Of a stretch of DNA of 64,000 nt, positions 28,319 to 36,758 are shown one piece after another (the stretch's first letter is position 1; each line of letters starts with the position of its first letter). The position numbers and the translations under genes were made by a program. The DNA is taken from IMG/VR virus record IMGVR_UViG_3300035661_000037, positions 1 to 64,000 of that record, one strand, 5' to 3'. This DNA comes from a virus. Below the pieces are notes generated by a model that was not told where the DNA came from, made no database searches, and saw only the letters and a program-made list of their open reading frames with translations.

Positions 28319-28651
28319 ATGATAACCACCCAACAACTAATAGATGCTGGCTACCGAAAATACACGGGGCAGACTGAAAAACAGTTCAGCAACGTCATGT
28401 ACCAGAAGCGCGTTGACGATGAGCTAGGTAAGAAATATTTTATAAATGTCAGCGAGTGGGATAACCACGAGTACCGGCTAAGATATAGTGATATGCTTGA
28501 CTTTAGTTACGAAGCTGGTGCGCAACTAACCGACGATCTAGGGACGGTATTTAACGTTGAACTGCTATGTCCTGACAATATTAAGTCGGTTGAAGCGTTC
28601 TTTGAGGGTCTTTGGGTTAGTAAACGGTGTGAATATTATGAGAAATTTTAA
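28319..28651 (+). CDS. Hypothetical protein, 110 aa
   Basis: A 110-residue acidic protein (begins MITTQQLIDAGYRKYTGQTE) with strand-rich YFINVSEWDNHEYRLRYSD. An AAGGTGAAG ribosome binding site precedes the ATG. Located four bases before the helicase gene, so it is probably co-transcribed. It is not recognised. Confidence 0.7.
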   Translation: MITTQQLIDAGYRKYTGQTEKQFSNVMYQKRVDDELGKKYFINVSEWDNHEYRLRYSDMLDFSYEAGAQLTDDLGTVFNVELLCPDNIKSVEAFFEGLWVSKRCEYYEKF

Positions 28652-28654
28652 TAG

Positions 28655-30220
28655 ATGATTAGTAAATTCCCAAAAAACTTTACTCCTCGTGAGATACAAG
28701 TAAAGGCTATCATGGCTATTGATGCTGCTGTCAAAGCCGGTAAGAAGTTTATCGTCCTCGAAGCACCTGTCGGATGCGGAAAATCACAAATCTCCATGAC
28801 CGTCTCAAACTGGTCACAGGACGCATACTGCATTATGCCGCGCAAAAACCTACAAGCACAATATCAGCAGACGTTTGAGGGTGACGTGCGACTAGTTTCT
28901 GGTCGTGCTAGTCAACCATGTACCTATGGCGACCCTGTACTTAACAAGAAAGTCATACCACTAATAAAGTCTGGTGGGCATGTAGCACATCCAGAACTAT
29001 CTAAGTCCTGTGCTACCGCACCATGTATGAATGTCAGACCACCGAAGCGTAAGCAGGTGTTAGACGATTGTTCGCAGTCAGGCGCTTGCCCCTATGCTAC
29101 AATGCTTGAAGAAGCCTGTAAGCATGACGTGATAGTAGCTAACAACCATTCGTTTTTCTATGGAGGTGCGAACGGTAATCTACCAAAGCGCAAAGTGTTA
29201 GTAATCGACGAAGCCCATTCGTTACTGCCGATGCTTCGAGATATGATGAAGGTATCGTTTATTATTTATCGCAATGTACTTGAGACCGACTTGATAGGGT
29301 TAAAGACACCACAACAGTTTGTGAACTGGCTGAAGTTTGATGAGCAGTTTCTCACGCTTCCAAATGACAAGAGAGAAGAGTATTTAGCTAAGTTAGAGAA
29401 ATTCGAAAAATCGGGCGAGGCTGTGTTTGGAAAGCAAGCAATTGTTAAAGTTATTCAAGACCGCTCCAAGACCACATTTGAGTTTACACCATCATATGTA
29501 GGCGGCGCAGCACATAGTTTCTTCTTCGACTACGCTGACATTGTTGTATTGATGAGCGGAACTATTTACGATGTCGCACAGTTCTGCAACCCGCTAGGGC
29601 TAAAGTTAGAAGATGCCTCATATACTAGACTAGCTAGTGACTTCCCAGCAGCCAATAGACCTGTCGTGCGGCCACGCAATAAAACTTTAGACCTATCGCA
29701 TAAGGGATGGGATATTAACGTAGCCCAAGCCGTCGCAACGGTCAAGAGTATCATGACACACCATAAAGGTGACAAGGGACTAATTCACGCCCCTAACTAT
29801 CGCCTTGCCCAACAACTGTATACGATGCTCTACGATACAGGTAGGGTAGTTACGCACACCCCTGAGAATTTTACGCAGCAGTTGCAGATGTTTTACGCAA
29901 GCAAAGAGCCGCTAGTTCTGATTAGCCCAAGTGTACGAGAAGGAGTCGATTTTTCGCATAGTAGGGCACGTTTTCAATGTCTGATGCGACCACCTTACGC
30001 ACCCGCCGATGACCCCTATAACAAGTGGTTAATACACAATGGTCGATGGGACTTGTATTATCGTCAGGCGTTGATAGAATTTGGGCAAATTTTGGGTCGA
30101 CCTGTACGCAGCAAAGAAGATTTTGGAACATCATACCTAATATCCAGCACGTTCGATAAGTTCCTAACTAAAATATGGTCACAACTCCCACAGTGGCAAC
30201 GCGACGCATTTGTTGCTTGA
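28655..30220 (+). CDS. DinG/XPD-like helicase
   Basis: A 521-residue superfamily 2 helicase with Walker A EAPVGCGKS (Lys43), a Cys cluster (Cys89, 119, 124, 139, 145) suited to a 4Fe-4S domain, DEAH box VIDEAHSL (185-188), VVLMSGTIYD (motif III), LIHAPNYRLAQQL (motif IV), SPSVREGVDF (motif V) and the motif VI stretch FGQILGRPVRSK. It would unwind DNA 5'-3' or resolve R-loops in phage replication. There is no obvious ribosome binding site at the ATG. Confidence 0.9.
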   Translation: MISKFPKNFTPREIQVKAIMAIDAAVKAGKKFIVLEAPVGCGKSQISMTVSNWSQDAYCIMPRKNLQAQYQQTFEGDVRLVSGRASQPCTYGDPVLNKKVIPLIKSGGHVAHPELSKSCATAPCMNVRPPKRKQVLDDCSQSGACPYATMLEEACKHDVIVANNHSFFYGGANGNLPKRKVLVIDEAHSLLPMLRDMMKVSFIIYRNVLETDLIGLKTPQQFVNWLKFDEQFLTLPNDKREEYLAKLEKFEKSGEAVFGKQAIVKVIQDRSKTTFEFTPSYVGGAAHSFFFDYADIVVLMSGTIYDVAQFCNPLGLKLEDASYTRLASDFPAANRPVVRPRNKTLDLSHKGWDINVAQAVATVKSIMTHHKGDKGLIHAPNYRLAQQLYTMLYDTGRVVTHTPENFTQQLQMFYASKEPLVLISPSVREGVDFSHSRARFQCLMRPPYAPADDPYNKWLIHNGRWDLYYRQALIEFGQILGRPVRSKEDFGTSYLISSTFDKFLTKIWSQLPQWQRDAFVA

Positions 30221-30244
30221 TATTTTCTATGGTTCGTGTATAAT
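30217..30244 (+). promoter_or_regulatory. Early promoter, GAACT-leader family
   Basis: TTGATA (30217-30222, overlapping the helicase stop) and TATAAT (30239-30244) with a 16-base spacer, then GGTTGAACTTAATTAAGG. It serves the small gene at 30281. Confidence 0.75.
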
Positions 30245-30280
30245 GGTTGAACTTAATTAAGGATAGATTAGGGGAATACG

Positions 30281-30535
30281 ATGATTAAAACTACAGGGAA
30301 AGCGTTAAAATTATTTTTTGCAGAGCGTAGTTATTGGGTTCACGAAGACCTTAAAGTATCTATAAATGGTTCTAAAACTCATGGCAACTACCATAACGTA
30401 TCCGATGATGATGAGTTGGTAATACGAGGAGGTTTTGTTTTTAGAGGAGACCATTCTGCAATCAATACTGATTTTGAAAAGCAATATAGGACTTGGCGTA
30501 TCCGTAGATACCTACAGCGCGTGCAGAGCGTTTAA
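30281..30535 (+). CDS. Hypothetical protein, 84 aa
   Basis: An 84-residue basic protein, probably all-beta (VHEDLKVSINGSKTHGNYHN, ELVIRGGFVFRGDHS) with a basic C-terminal helix (YRTWRIRRYLQRVQSV). It is preceded by its own promoter. No strong ribosome binding site (AGGGGAATACG is a partial match). It directly abuts the next gene. Confidence 0.65.
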   Translation: MIKTTGKALKLFFAERSYWVHEDLKVSINGSKTHGNYHNVSDDDELVIRGGFVFRGDHSAINTDFEKQYRTWRIRRYLQRVQSV

Positions 30536-30766
30536 ATGAGTCAAACCAGACACATCTGCGCCAATAAAACATACTACTACAACGGCTGGGATTTCGAGTA
30601 TCTATACTACGGAGGTCCGTGGCCATTGAAGAAAGACGGCGACCCTCGTAAATGTTGCGGTGAGAAGTTTTGGAAAGACATTTATGGGTTCTTAAAGTTG
30701 TCTGATGAAGATAAGAAACAATATCAGACTGGTGAAGGTTGTATTCGGTTCTTAAGAAGTGTATAA
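30536..30766 (+). CDS. Hypothetical protein, 76 aa
   Basis: A 76-residue basic protein with aromatic-rich KTYYYNGWDFEYLYYGGPWP and later RKCCGEKFWKDIYGF. The start follows the previous stop without a gap. The -35 and -10 boxes of the next promoter overlap its last codons. Unknown function. Confidence 0.65.
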   Translation: MSQTRHICANKTYYYNGWDFEYLYYGGPWPLKKDGDPRKCCGEKFWKDIYGFLKLSDEDKKQYQTGEGCIRFLRSV

Positions 30767-30767
30767 T
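30739..30767 (+). promoter_or_regulatory. Early promoter, GAACT-leader family
   Basis: TTGTAT (30739-30744) and TATAAT (30762-30767), 17-base spacer, followed by GGTTGAACTTAATTTATAAAG. Together with the promoter at 30217 the leader is identical over GGTTGAACTTAATT. It serves the 30798-32599 group. Confidence 0.7.
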
Positions 30768-30797
30768 GGTTGAACTTAATTTATAAAGAGGTGTAAA

Positions 30798-31001
30798 ATG
30801 ATCCCAAAACAAGCACTAGCTAGAGGTTATACTACCGATAAGCAGGATAAAGAATTCTTAGAAAATATTATTGATTCACGAATACTTGAGGCAGCTATAA
30901 CGTGGATCACACTGGAATTTTCCCCAGAGGACCTATATGCGAAAAGTATATTAGGAGCTTGGGCAGAGAATAACGGTTACATTAAGGATGAATTAAAATG
31001 A
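30798..31001 (+). CDS. Hypothetical protein, 67 aa
   Basis: A 67-residue acidic protein starting MIPKQALARGYTTDKQDKEF, helical in pattern, ending NNGYIKDELK. Its first residues (M-x-PKQAL) are shared with the next protein, suggesting duplicated translation starts. AGAGGTG precedes the ATG; it overlaps the next gene by ATGA. Confidence 0.65.
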   Translation: MIPKQALARGYTTDKQDKEFLENIIDSRILEAAITWITLEFSPEDLYAKSILGAWAENNGYIKDELK

Positions 31002-31597
31002 CCCCAAAACAAGCACTAATAGATTATGAAATCTGCCTAAAATCTATCCGCAAAGCCGAAGATGATTATGCACGTATAAAGACCGTGCTGGTATCAAAGA
31101 GGATGAAAATAGAGTCGTACCTGCTCCAGCAAGGTGTGGAGTTTGAGGCACTACCACTGATTGTCGCTGAAGATCGCCCATTCCTTAACTGGAACTTAAA
31201 GCGTAAGACTGATGCGAGTGCCATCGAGACGCATATGCAGATTGACGACACAATGATCCCTAAACTGACGGCGAGTATTAAGGAAGAAGTAGATGCTCAA
31301 AAAGCAGCATTAGAAGTAATTGAAAACTGGACACTTGCGCGGCTGAATGAGTGCGGCGTAAATAACTTCTCTACTGACTTCGGAACTGCATCGCGCATGA
31401 CAGTTAAACGTTACAGCATTGCAGACAAGAAACTATTTTTAAAAGACGCGCTAAAACACGGCTACGAGTCCGATGTCACTGTGTCAGTACGCCCGAACTC
31501 TAAGCTAATGACGACGTTAGTAGAGGAGAATGGTGAGTTACCAGCAGGTGTGTCGATGACACAGATTTATGAGGCAAGGTTCACGAAAGGTAAGTAG
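30998..31597 (+). CDS. Phage recombination-region protein, 199 aa
   Basis: A 199-residue protein with a helical N-terminal half (coiled-coil-like EIAL/AEDDY segments) and a conserved-looking C-terminal half: ARLNECGVNNFSTDFGTASR, KRYSIADKKLFLKDALKHG, RPNSKLMTTLVEENGELPAG. The pattern (LNE-GV...T-FGTA...D...PGV) recurs in phage proteins encoded beside ssDNA-binding or annealing proteins. The role is not known. It directly precedes the putative ssDNA-binding protein gene. Confidence 0.72.
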   Translation: MTPKQALIDYEICLKSIRKAEDDYARIKTVLVSKRMKIESYLLQQGVEFEALPLIVAEDRPFLNWNLKRKTDASAIETHMQIDDTMIPKLTASIKEEVDAQKAALEVIENWTLARLNECGVNNFSTDFGTASRMTVKRYSIADKKLFLKDALKHGYESDVTVSVRPNSKLMTTLVEENGELPAGVSMTQIYEARFTKGK

Positions 31598-31624
31598 TTT
31601 ATTAATTTTAAAGGAGAAACAAAG

Positions 31625-32599
31625 ATGTCGGATACAACAACACAAGTAGCAACCGTAAACCCAGCCGATATAGAACTGCTTAAACAGTTCGGACTGGCGG
31701 CAAACGTTCAGCAGGTGGAGAAGATCAATTCCATCTCTATCAAAGGTAGCAAATTTCGTTACTCAATTGACGGACAAGTAAAGACAGTTGAAATTGATGT
31801 TGACGGCGAAAAAATGGCATCTCCGTCGGTTAAGATGATCGTACTTAACCAGATCCCCGCACGGAGTTACGCACTATTTGAGGGTACGTATGAGGAAGGC
31901 TCAAACGCCGCCCCAGTATGCTATTCGCTAGAAGGTAAGCGTCCAGATGTAGATCAAGGAGCCAAGCCGCCAGAGGGCGCCACAAACTGCGCGACTTGTC
32001 CTAAGCGCATTGTTGGTTCGGCATTCAGTAATGGCGATGAGTCTAAGCCAACACGGGCATGTAAAGAATCTAAGCGACTGGCTGTTGTATTGGCGCAGGA
32101 ACCTACACACACACCGTTGAAGTTGCAACTCCCCGTTACATCGCTGTGGGAGGATAAATCATCCGCTGCGCAAAAAGAAGCAAATGGTTGGTTTTCATGG
32201 GATAATTTTGTAAAACACCTTGCCGCCAAAGGAGTGGCACATACCGCTATGGCGGAAGTTACCATGCGATTCGATGCAGATGCGTCAAGCCCGAAATTAC
32301 AATTCAAATTTTCTGGCAGACTACCCGATGCAGCAATCCTGAAAGTCCTACCACTCGTCAATAGTGCAGAAGTCCAGAAGGTTCTTGGCCTGAATCGTGA
32401 ACCCCGTGCAGCACAAACAGTCGTCGAACCCGTAGCACCCGTAGCACCCGCAGCTATTGCTGAAACTGTAGCACCAGCACCAGTTGTAGAAAAGGTAGTT
32501 GAAGTTGCAAAACCTAAGCCAGCCAAGAAAGCCGCAGAGCCTGTAGTAGTTGCCGAAGCCTCACAGGCCGTGTCAGACCAGTTGGAAGAACCTTGGTAA
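31625..32599 (+). CDS. Putative ssDNA-binding protein
   Basis: A 324-residue protein: a mixed alpha/beta N-terminal core, a possible zinc site (NCATCPKRIVGSA ... TRACKESKRLA, around residues 124-155), a C-terminal Ala/Pro/Val/Lys-rich linker from about residue 262 and an acidic tip ending DQLEEPW, reminiscent of SSB tails that recruit partner proteins. AAGGAGA gives a strong ribosome binding site, expected for an abundant protein. The replication context supports ssDNA binding, but no OB-fold motif can be proven by eye. Confidence 0.55.
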   Translation: MSDTTTQVATVNPADIELLKQFGLAANVQQVEKINSISIKGSKFRYSIDGQVKTVEIDVDGEKMASPSVKMIVLNQIPARSYALFEGTYEEGSNAAPVCYSLEGKRPDVDQGAKPPEGATNCATCPKRIVGSAFSNGDESKPTRACKESKRLAVVLAQEPTHTPLKLQLPVTSLWEDKSSAAQKEANGWFSWDNFVKHLAAKGVAHTAMAEVTMRFDADASSPKLQFKFSGRLPDAAILKVLPLVNSAEVQKVLGLNREPRAAQTVVEPVAPVAPAAIAETVAPAPVVEKVVEVAKPKPAKKAAEPVVVAEASQAVSDQLEEPW

Positions 32600-32680
32600 A
32601 GTAGTCTAGTAAGTTGATATGAGGTTCGTGGTTATTTTGGACTTCGTATCAACTTAATTGATTTCATTGAGGGATTTAAA

Positions 32681-32854
32681 ATGACAACAGACCAAAAGGT
32701 AATTGCCTGGGCATGCGCAGCGATTGTGTTCTGCGCAAGTATAATAGTCGCATATAAAGTTTACGCTATTACTATTAGTAGAGATACTTTTTTAGAATGT
32801 CTGAAAGAAAACATAGACTCTAGTAAGTATTTACCGACCTGTCACCAACGGTAA
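32681..32854 (+). CDS. Single-TM membrane protein, 57 aa
   Basis: A 57-codon ORF with GAGGGA as ribosome binding site. Residues about 7-29 are hydrophobic (VIAWACAAIVFCASIIVAYK); the rest is polar with three Cys overall in the second half and linker. It follows a 9-bp inverted repeat (AAGTTGATA/TATCAACTT at 32610-32655). Unknown role. Confidence 0.6.
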   Translation: MTTDQKVIAWACAAIVFCASIIVAYKVYAITISRDTFLECLKENIDSSKYLPTCHQR

Positions 32855-32943
32855 CAGCCCCGCGCTGCAAAAACGCCACTTGCCATCTAAACTAGCAAGT
32901 GGTATCCTCCACGCCTTACGAAGAATAGATCGAATATAAGAAG

Positions 32944-35892
32944 ATGCTAAAATTCTTGCACGCCGTGTGGCCTGATACTGGCAATTACCTTGTAGCATAT
33001 CCGCTACCAAAAGATGAGTTTGGGCAAACAAAATATGCGCAGACATCTTTTTCTAATAAAGAGCTTGCGTATAATCAGGCAATACAGTGGTCTAAAGAAG
33101 GTAAGGATTCTTACTTCGCAGTAGGCTCTGTAGATAACCTTGGGCAATTTGCAAAACGCACTGGCTCAAATATGTTATCGTTTAAGGCGTTTATCGTTGA
33201 TATCGACTGCGGGCAAGATAAGTTTGATAAAGGTGATGGTTATCTAACACAGGATGATGCGTTTGAAGCGCTTAAGGTTTTCCTCGTAAAACTTAACTTA
33301 CCCAAACCAATTCTTGTAAACTCTGGCTATGGCTGGCATGTGTACTGGGCGCTAACCGAGGATATACCTTCCGAGCGCTGGGTAGCGGTTTCAAAAAAGT
33401 TTAAGCAAGTTATCTCACATTCAGGACTAATCGCAGATAAGACACGTACCGCTGACCGCGCTAGTGTTCTACGAGTGCCTAGTACCATAAACTATAAGCG
33501 TGATACGCAAGCACCCGTAACAGTCATGAAGTGGTCAGAGCCGTGTACGTTAGAAGATTTTGTACAACCTATACAAGACTATTTTGACGCCAATAACCTA
33601 GTTGAAGCAGAATCTCAGCAGCGTGAAGTTTTATCAGAAGATGTAGCACTTCTAAAACAGTTTGGGATCGAACAAACAATTTCTGAGTATCCGCCCGCAG
33701 ACTTTCAGCTAATACTCGAAGGCTGTCAGACGATGCAGTATGCCGCTGACAACAACGAACTGCTAAACTACGACCAGTGGTGTGCAGCATTATCAGTCGC
33801 TAATGCTTGCGAAGATTTTGAAGGTGCTGTCAAGCAGCTGTCAGAAAATCATCCTGACTATAACCAGTCAGTCGCAGAGCATAAGGCAGCAGAATTCTTA
33901 CCATCAACATGTGGCAGAATGCGCGACATATTTGCTAGTTGTGCTGGTTGTGAGAGGAGTAATAACTCACCTTATGGTATCGGGTTTTCTATGCCATCAG
34001 AACATACAATCGATGGGGTGTCGAAGGCGGTTAGTATTATGCCATTTGCAGGCGCTACAGTAGCCGATGAGTTTGGGGAGTTTGCAGAACAGCCTAACGG
34101 TGTGATGGTTGATGGCTTCGATATCGAATATCCAGCACCCTACATCCTGACTACTGGGGGGATACATGTAAAAGTGGAGGGTGACAAAAGTGATTATACA
34201 CTTACAATTTGCCAGTACCCTATTAGATTTGTTGCACGTACCTCAGATTTCGCACTAGGGGAAGACGTAGCAAAATTTCAGATATTGTTTCCGCAAGATG
34301 GCTGGAGAGATTTTACGCTCAAGTTGAGGGACACAGTTGATTCAAAAGGCGGCAAGGTATGCAGCGAACTGGCGTCACAAGGGTGTATAATACCTAGTAA
34401 AGAACAAAAGTATATGGGAGAGTTTGTGAGCGCGTATCTACAATCTATTATTAACAAAATGGCGGCGGCTAAGAACTATGCACAGCTTGGTTGGGCTGAC
34501 GATGGTAACGTATTTGTTCTGAGCGACAAGTCAGTAAATCTTGACGGTACCCATACACTGTCTGGAATGTCGTCTACTATCGCCCCTATCTCAAAAGCCA
34601 TGAAGAAGAGAGGCACTCTCGAAGATTGGTTGAAGGTTATCAACGTTTATGCCCGAGACGGCTATGAACCTTACGCATTTGGGCACTCTATAGCTTATGG
34701 AAGTCTTTTATTCCGCTTTACCGACTATGAAGGTGCCGTGGTGTCGTTGCTAGGTAACAGCGGTTCAGGCAAGTCAACAATCCTCAAGACTATCAACAGT
34801 GTGTTTGGGCATCCGAAAGACCTTATGCTTCAGCAGCGTGATAACGAGGTTGCCAAGTTTGTACAGATAGCAGCGATGAATAATATCGCACCTTGCTATG
34901 ATGAAATATCTAATATTGAGCCGAAAGAACTGTCTGACCTGTGCTACGGCATCTCGCAAGGACGTGACAAGCGCAGGGGTGCTCAGAAAGGCGGCTTACG
35001 CGATGATGAACTAACATGGTGCTGTATCATGCCAGTAACATCAAACCACAGTCTATATGAGCGTCTAGGAACTCTTAAATCGGATGCCAGTGCGGAGGCT
35101 ATGCGCGTGTTCGAGTATCATGTACGTACTGACCTGCATCAAATGGGTAAACGGGAGTCGCAAGATACGTTTGAACCCCTGTCTGATAATTATGGTCACG
35201 CTGGTGAGATATTCGTAACTTGGTTAATGCAGAATAAAACACATGCTAAAGAACGTGTAAAATACTGGTTTAACCGTTTTGACGAAGAGGCTAACGTGCC
35301 AAGCAACGAGCGCTACTGGTCAGCGATCGTAGGTGCGACATTGGCAGGTGCTGAAATGTCTGCGAAACTTGGTCTAAATACCTTCGATGTTGAAAAGCTA
35401 TTCAAGTTTTCATTGGAGCAAGTCGTAGTTGCCCGTGGCTCAGTCAACGATAATAAACGTTCACCATCGGCGCTATTAGTAGACTTTATGAACAGCCAGA
35501 TACGCTCTACAATCGTCTTGGGTGGGGGTACAGTCGATAAAGGTAAGGACTCCCCGTTATGGGTTAAGCAAGAGCCTAGCAATGGCTTACAGGTACGTAT
35601 AGAGATCGACAAGAACGTTGCATACGTCTCACGCGCGGCAATCAGGCGGTGGATAACTGAAGGTGGTGGCGACTATTTCGGAATCAGGGCTGAGTTGATG
35701 AACAAGAAGATACTGCTCAGTGAGAAGACTGATAAAGTGTTGTCGGCAGGATCTCAGACACTCAAGACTGGTCAGTTACCGTGCTGGTTAATTGACCTGA
35801 ACCATAGAGAGATGAGTGGCGGCGCACAGTTGCAGGTTATTAAACTTAGGCAGACTGATGAGAAAGTAGTTGCTAATGGCGATCCGTTTTGA
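32944..35892 (+). CDS. Prim-pol primase/helicase fusion protein
   Basis: A 982-residue protein. The N-terminal domain is an archaeo-eukaryotic-type primase-polymerase: FIVDIDCG (Asp86/Asp88), NSGYGWHVYW (S-G-x-G-x-H, residues 127-135) and DRASVLRVPSTINYK (from Asp171). A linker with Cys-rich CGRMRDIFASCAGCE follows, then a DUF927-like ATPase domain with GWADDGNVFVLSD, Walker A GNSGSGKST (Lys610) and a Walker B-like APCYDEISN. It probably primes and unwinds DNA for the family A polymerase. The last 34 bases are repeated exactly at the end of the next gene. Confidence 0.9.
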   Translation: MLKFLHAVWPDTGNYLVAYPLPKDEFGQTKYAQTSFSNKELAYNQAIQWSKEGKDSYFAVGSVDNLGQFAKRTGSNMLSFKAFIVDIDCGQDKFDKGDGYLTQDDAFEALKVFLVKLNLPKPILVNSGYGWHVYWALTEDIPSERWVAVSKKFKQVISHSGLIADKTRTADRASVLRVPSTINYKRDTQAPVTVMKWSEPCTLEDFVQPIQDYFDANNLVEAESQQREVLSEDVALLKQFGIEQTISEYPPADFQLILEGCQTMQYAADNNELLNYDQWCAALSVANACEDFEGAVKQLSENHPDYNQSVAEHKAAEFLPSTCGRMRDIFASCAGCERSNNSPYGIGFSMPSEHTIDGVSKAVSIMPFAGATVADEFGEFAEQPNGVMVDGFDIEYPAPYILTTGGIHVKVEGDKSDYTLTICQYPIRFVARTSDFALGEDVAKFQILFPQDGWRDFTLKLRDTVDSKGGKVCSELASQGCIIPSKEQKYMGEFVSAYLQSIINKMAAAKNYAQLGWADDGNVFVLSDKSVNLDGTHTLSGMSSTIAPISKAMKKRGTLEDWLKVINVYARDGYEPYAFGHSIAYGSLLFRFTDYEGAVVSLLGNSGSGKSTILKTINSVFGHPKDLMLQQRDNEVAKFVQIAAMNNIAPCYDEISNIEPKELSDLCYGISQGRDKRRGAQKGGLRDDELTWCCIMPVTSNHSLYERLGTLKSDASAEAMRVFEYHVRTDLHQMGKRESQDTFEPLSDNYGHAGEIFVTWLMQNKTHAKERVKYWFNRFDEEANVPSNERYWSAIVGATLAGAEMSAKLGLNTFDVEKLFKFSLEQVVVARGSVNDNKRSPSALLVDFMNSQIRSTIVLGGGTVDKGKDSPLWVKQEPSNGLQVRIEIDKNVAYVSRAAIRRWITEGGGDYFGIRAELMNKKILLSEKTDKVLSAGSQTLKTGQLPCWLIDLNHREMSGGAQLQVIKLRQTDEKVVANGDPF

Positions 35893-36633
35893 GTACATTT
35901 AAGCTAAAACAAGGCGACACCCTTGAACTGATGGCTACACTACCTGATAAGTGTGTTGATATGATTCTGTGCGACCTACCGTATGGTACAACTGCATGTA
36001 AGTGGGACACTGTGATACCATTTGAACCATTGTGGGAGCAGTATAAGCGGCTATGCAAAGGGAGTATTGTTTTATTTTCATCGCAGCCATTCACTACAGA
36101 ACTCATACATTCTAATTTGGGGGGGCTATAGATACTCTTGGGTCTGGAATAAGAATTTTTCCACTAATTTTTTACACGCCTCAAGAATGCCCCTGCGTAA
36201 TACCGAGGACATTTGTATATTCGGGAAAGGTACTTACAATCCTCAAAAGACTGACGGGCACATACCCACACAATCGGCAATAGGGGCATCCAATGGCGTA
36301 CTCTACCACGGAAAAAATAAGCGTAACTATGTTGGAGGAGATACCACCAGATTCCCTACAACACTTTTAGAATTTGATGCGCACGACCCAAAAAATAGAC
36401 AACACCCAACCCAAAAGCCCGTACCTCTCTGCGAGTATCTTATCAAGACCTACACCAACGCAGGCGAGTGGGTGCTAGATAACACAATGGGCAGTGGTAC
36501 AACTGGCGTGGCTTGCATGAATACCGGAAGGAACTTCATCGGCATCAAGCGAGACGACAAGTATTTTGAGATTGCTAAGGCACGGATAACGGAAGCAAGT
36601 GAGAAAGTAGTTGCTAATGGCGATCCGTTTTGA
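35859..36633 (+). repeat. 34-bp direct repeat bounding a methyltransferase gene
   Basis: TGAGAAAGTAGTTGCTAATG plus the next 14 bases occurs identically at 35859-35892 and 36600-36633. Each copy encodes the same last residues (EKVVANGDPF) and the stop codon: once for the prim-pol protein, once for the methyltransferase. The unit between is exactly one gene, as expected if a 741-bp segment had inserted with duplication of the 3' end of the older gene. Confidence 0.9.
35889..36633 (+). pseudogene. N6-adenine/N4-cytosine methyltransferase, frameshifted
   Basis: TTG start at 35889 (TTGA overlap). The first 80 codons give TLPDKCVDMILCDLPYGTTA (motif IV, DLPY) and stop just after a G7 tract (36119-36125). 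The other frame then continues with YRYSWVWNKNFSTNFL, QHPTQKPVPLCEYL and motif I NTMGSGTTGVA to 36633. With six G residues the two parts join perfectly as a beta-class methyltransferase of about 247 residues. Either the gene is broken, or it is phase-variable through slippage in the G tract, or the base count is a sequencing error. Confidence 0.85.
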
Positions 36634-36676
36634 TAAGATTGAAATGTTAGTAAATTTTAGTAAAGTTTGATAGTTT

Positions 36677-36749
36677 TGCTGGTATCCCGATTAGGTAGCT
36701 CGGCATGAGCGTAAGTTTCCAAATTAGTCTATTATAGGCCATACCAGCA
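36677..36749 (+). ncRNA. tRNA-like structured element
   Basis: Perfect 9-bp arms TGCTGGTAT (36677-36685) and ATACCAGCA (36741-36749) close a 73-base element, followed by CCCA. Inside is a second hairpin CCGA-TTAGGTAGC-TCGG that resembles a D-arm with GG. No proper anticodon or T-arm can be formed, so it may be a decayed tRNA or a tRNA-mimic RNA. It lies 9 bases before the UCA tRNA. Confidence 0.4.
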
Positions 36750-36758
36750 CCCATTTAA

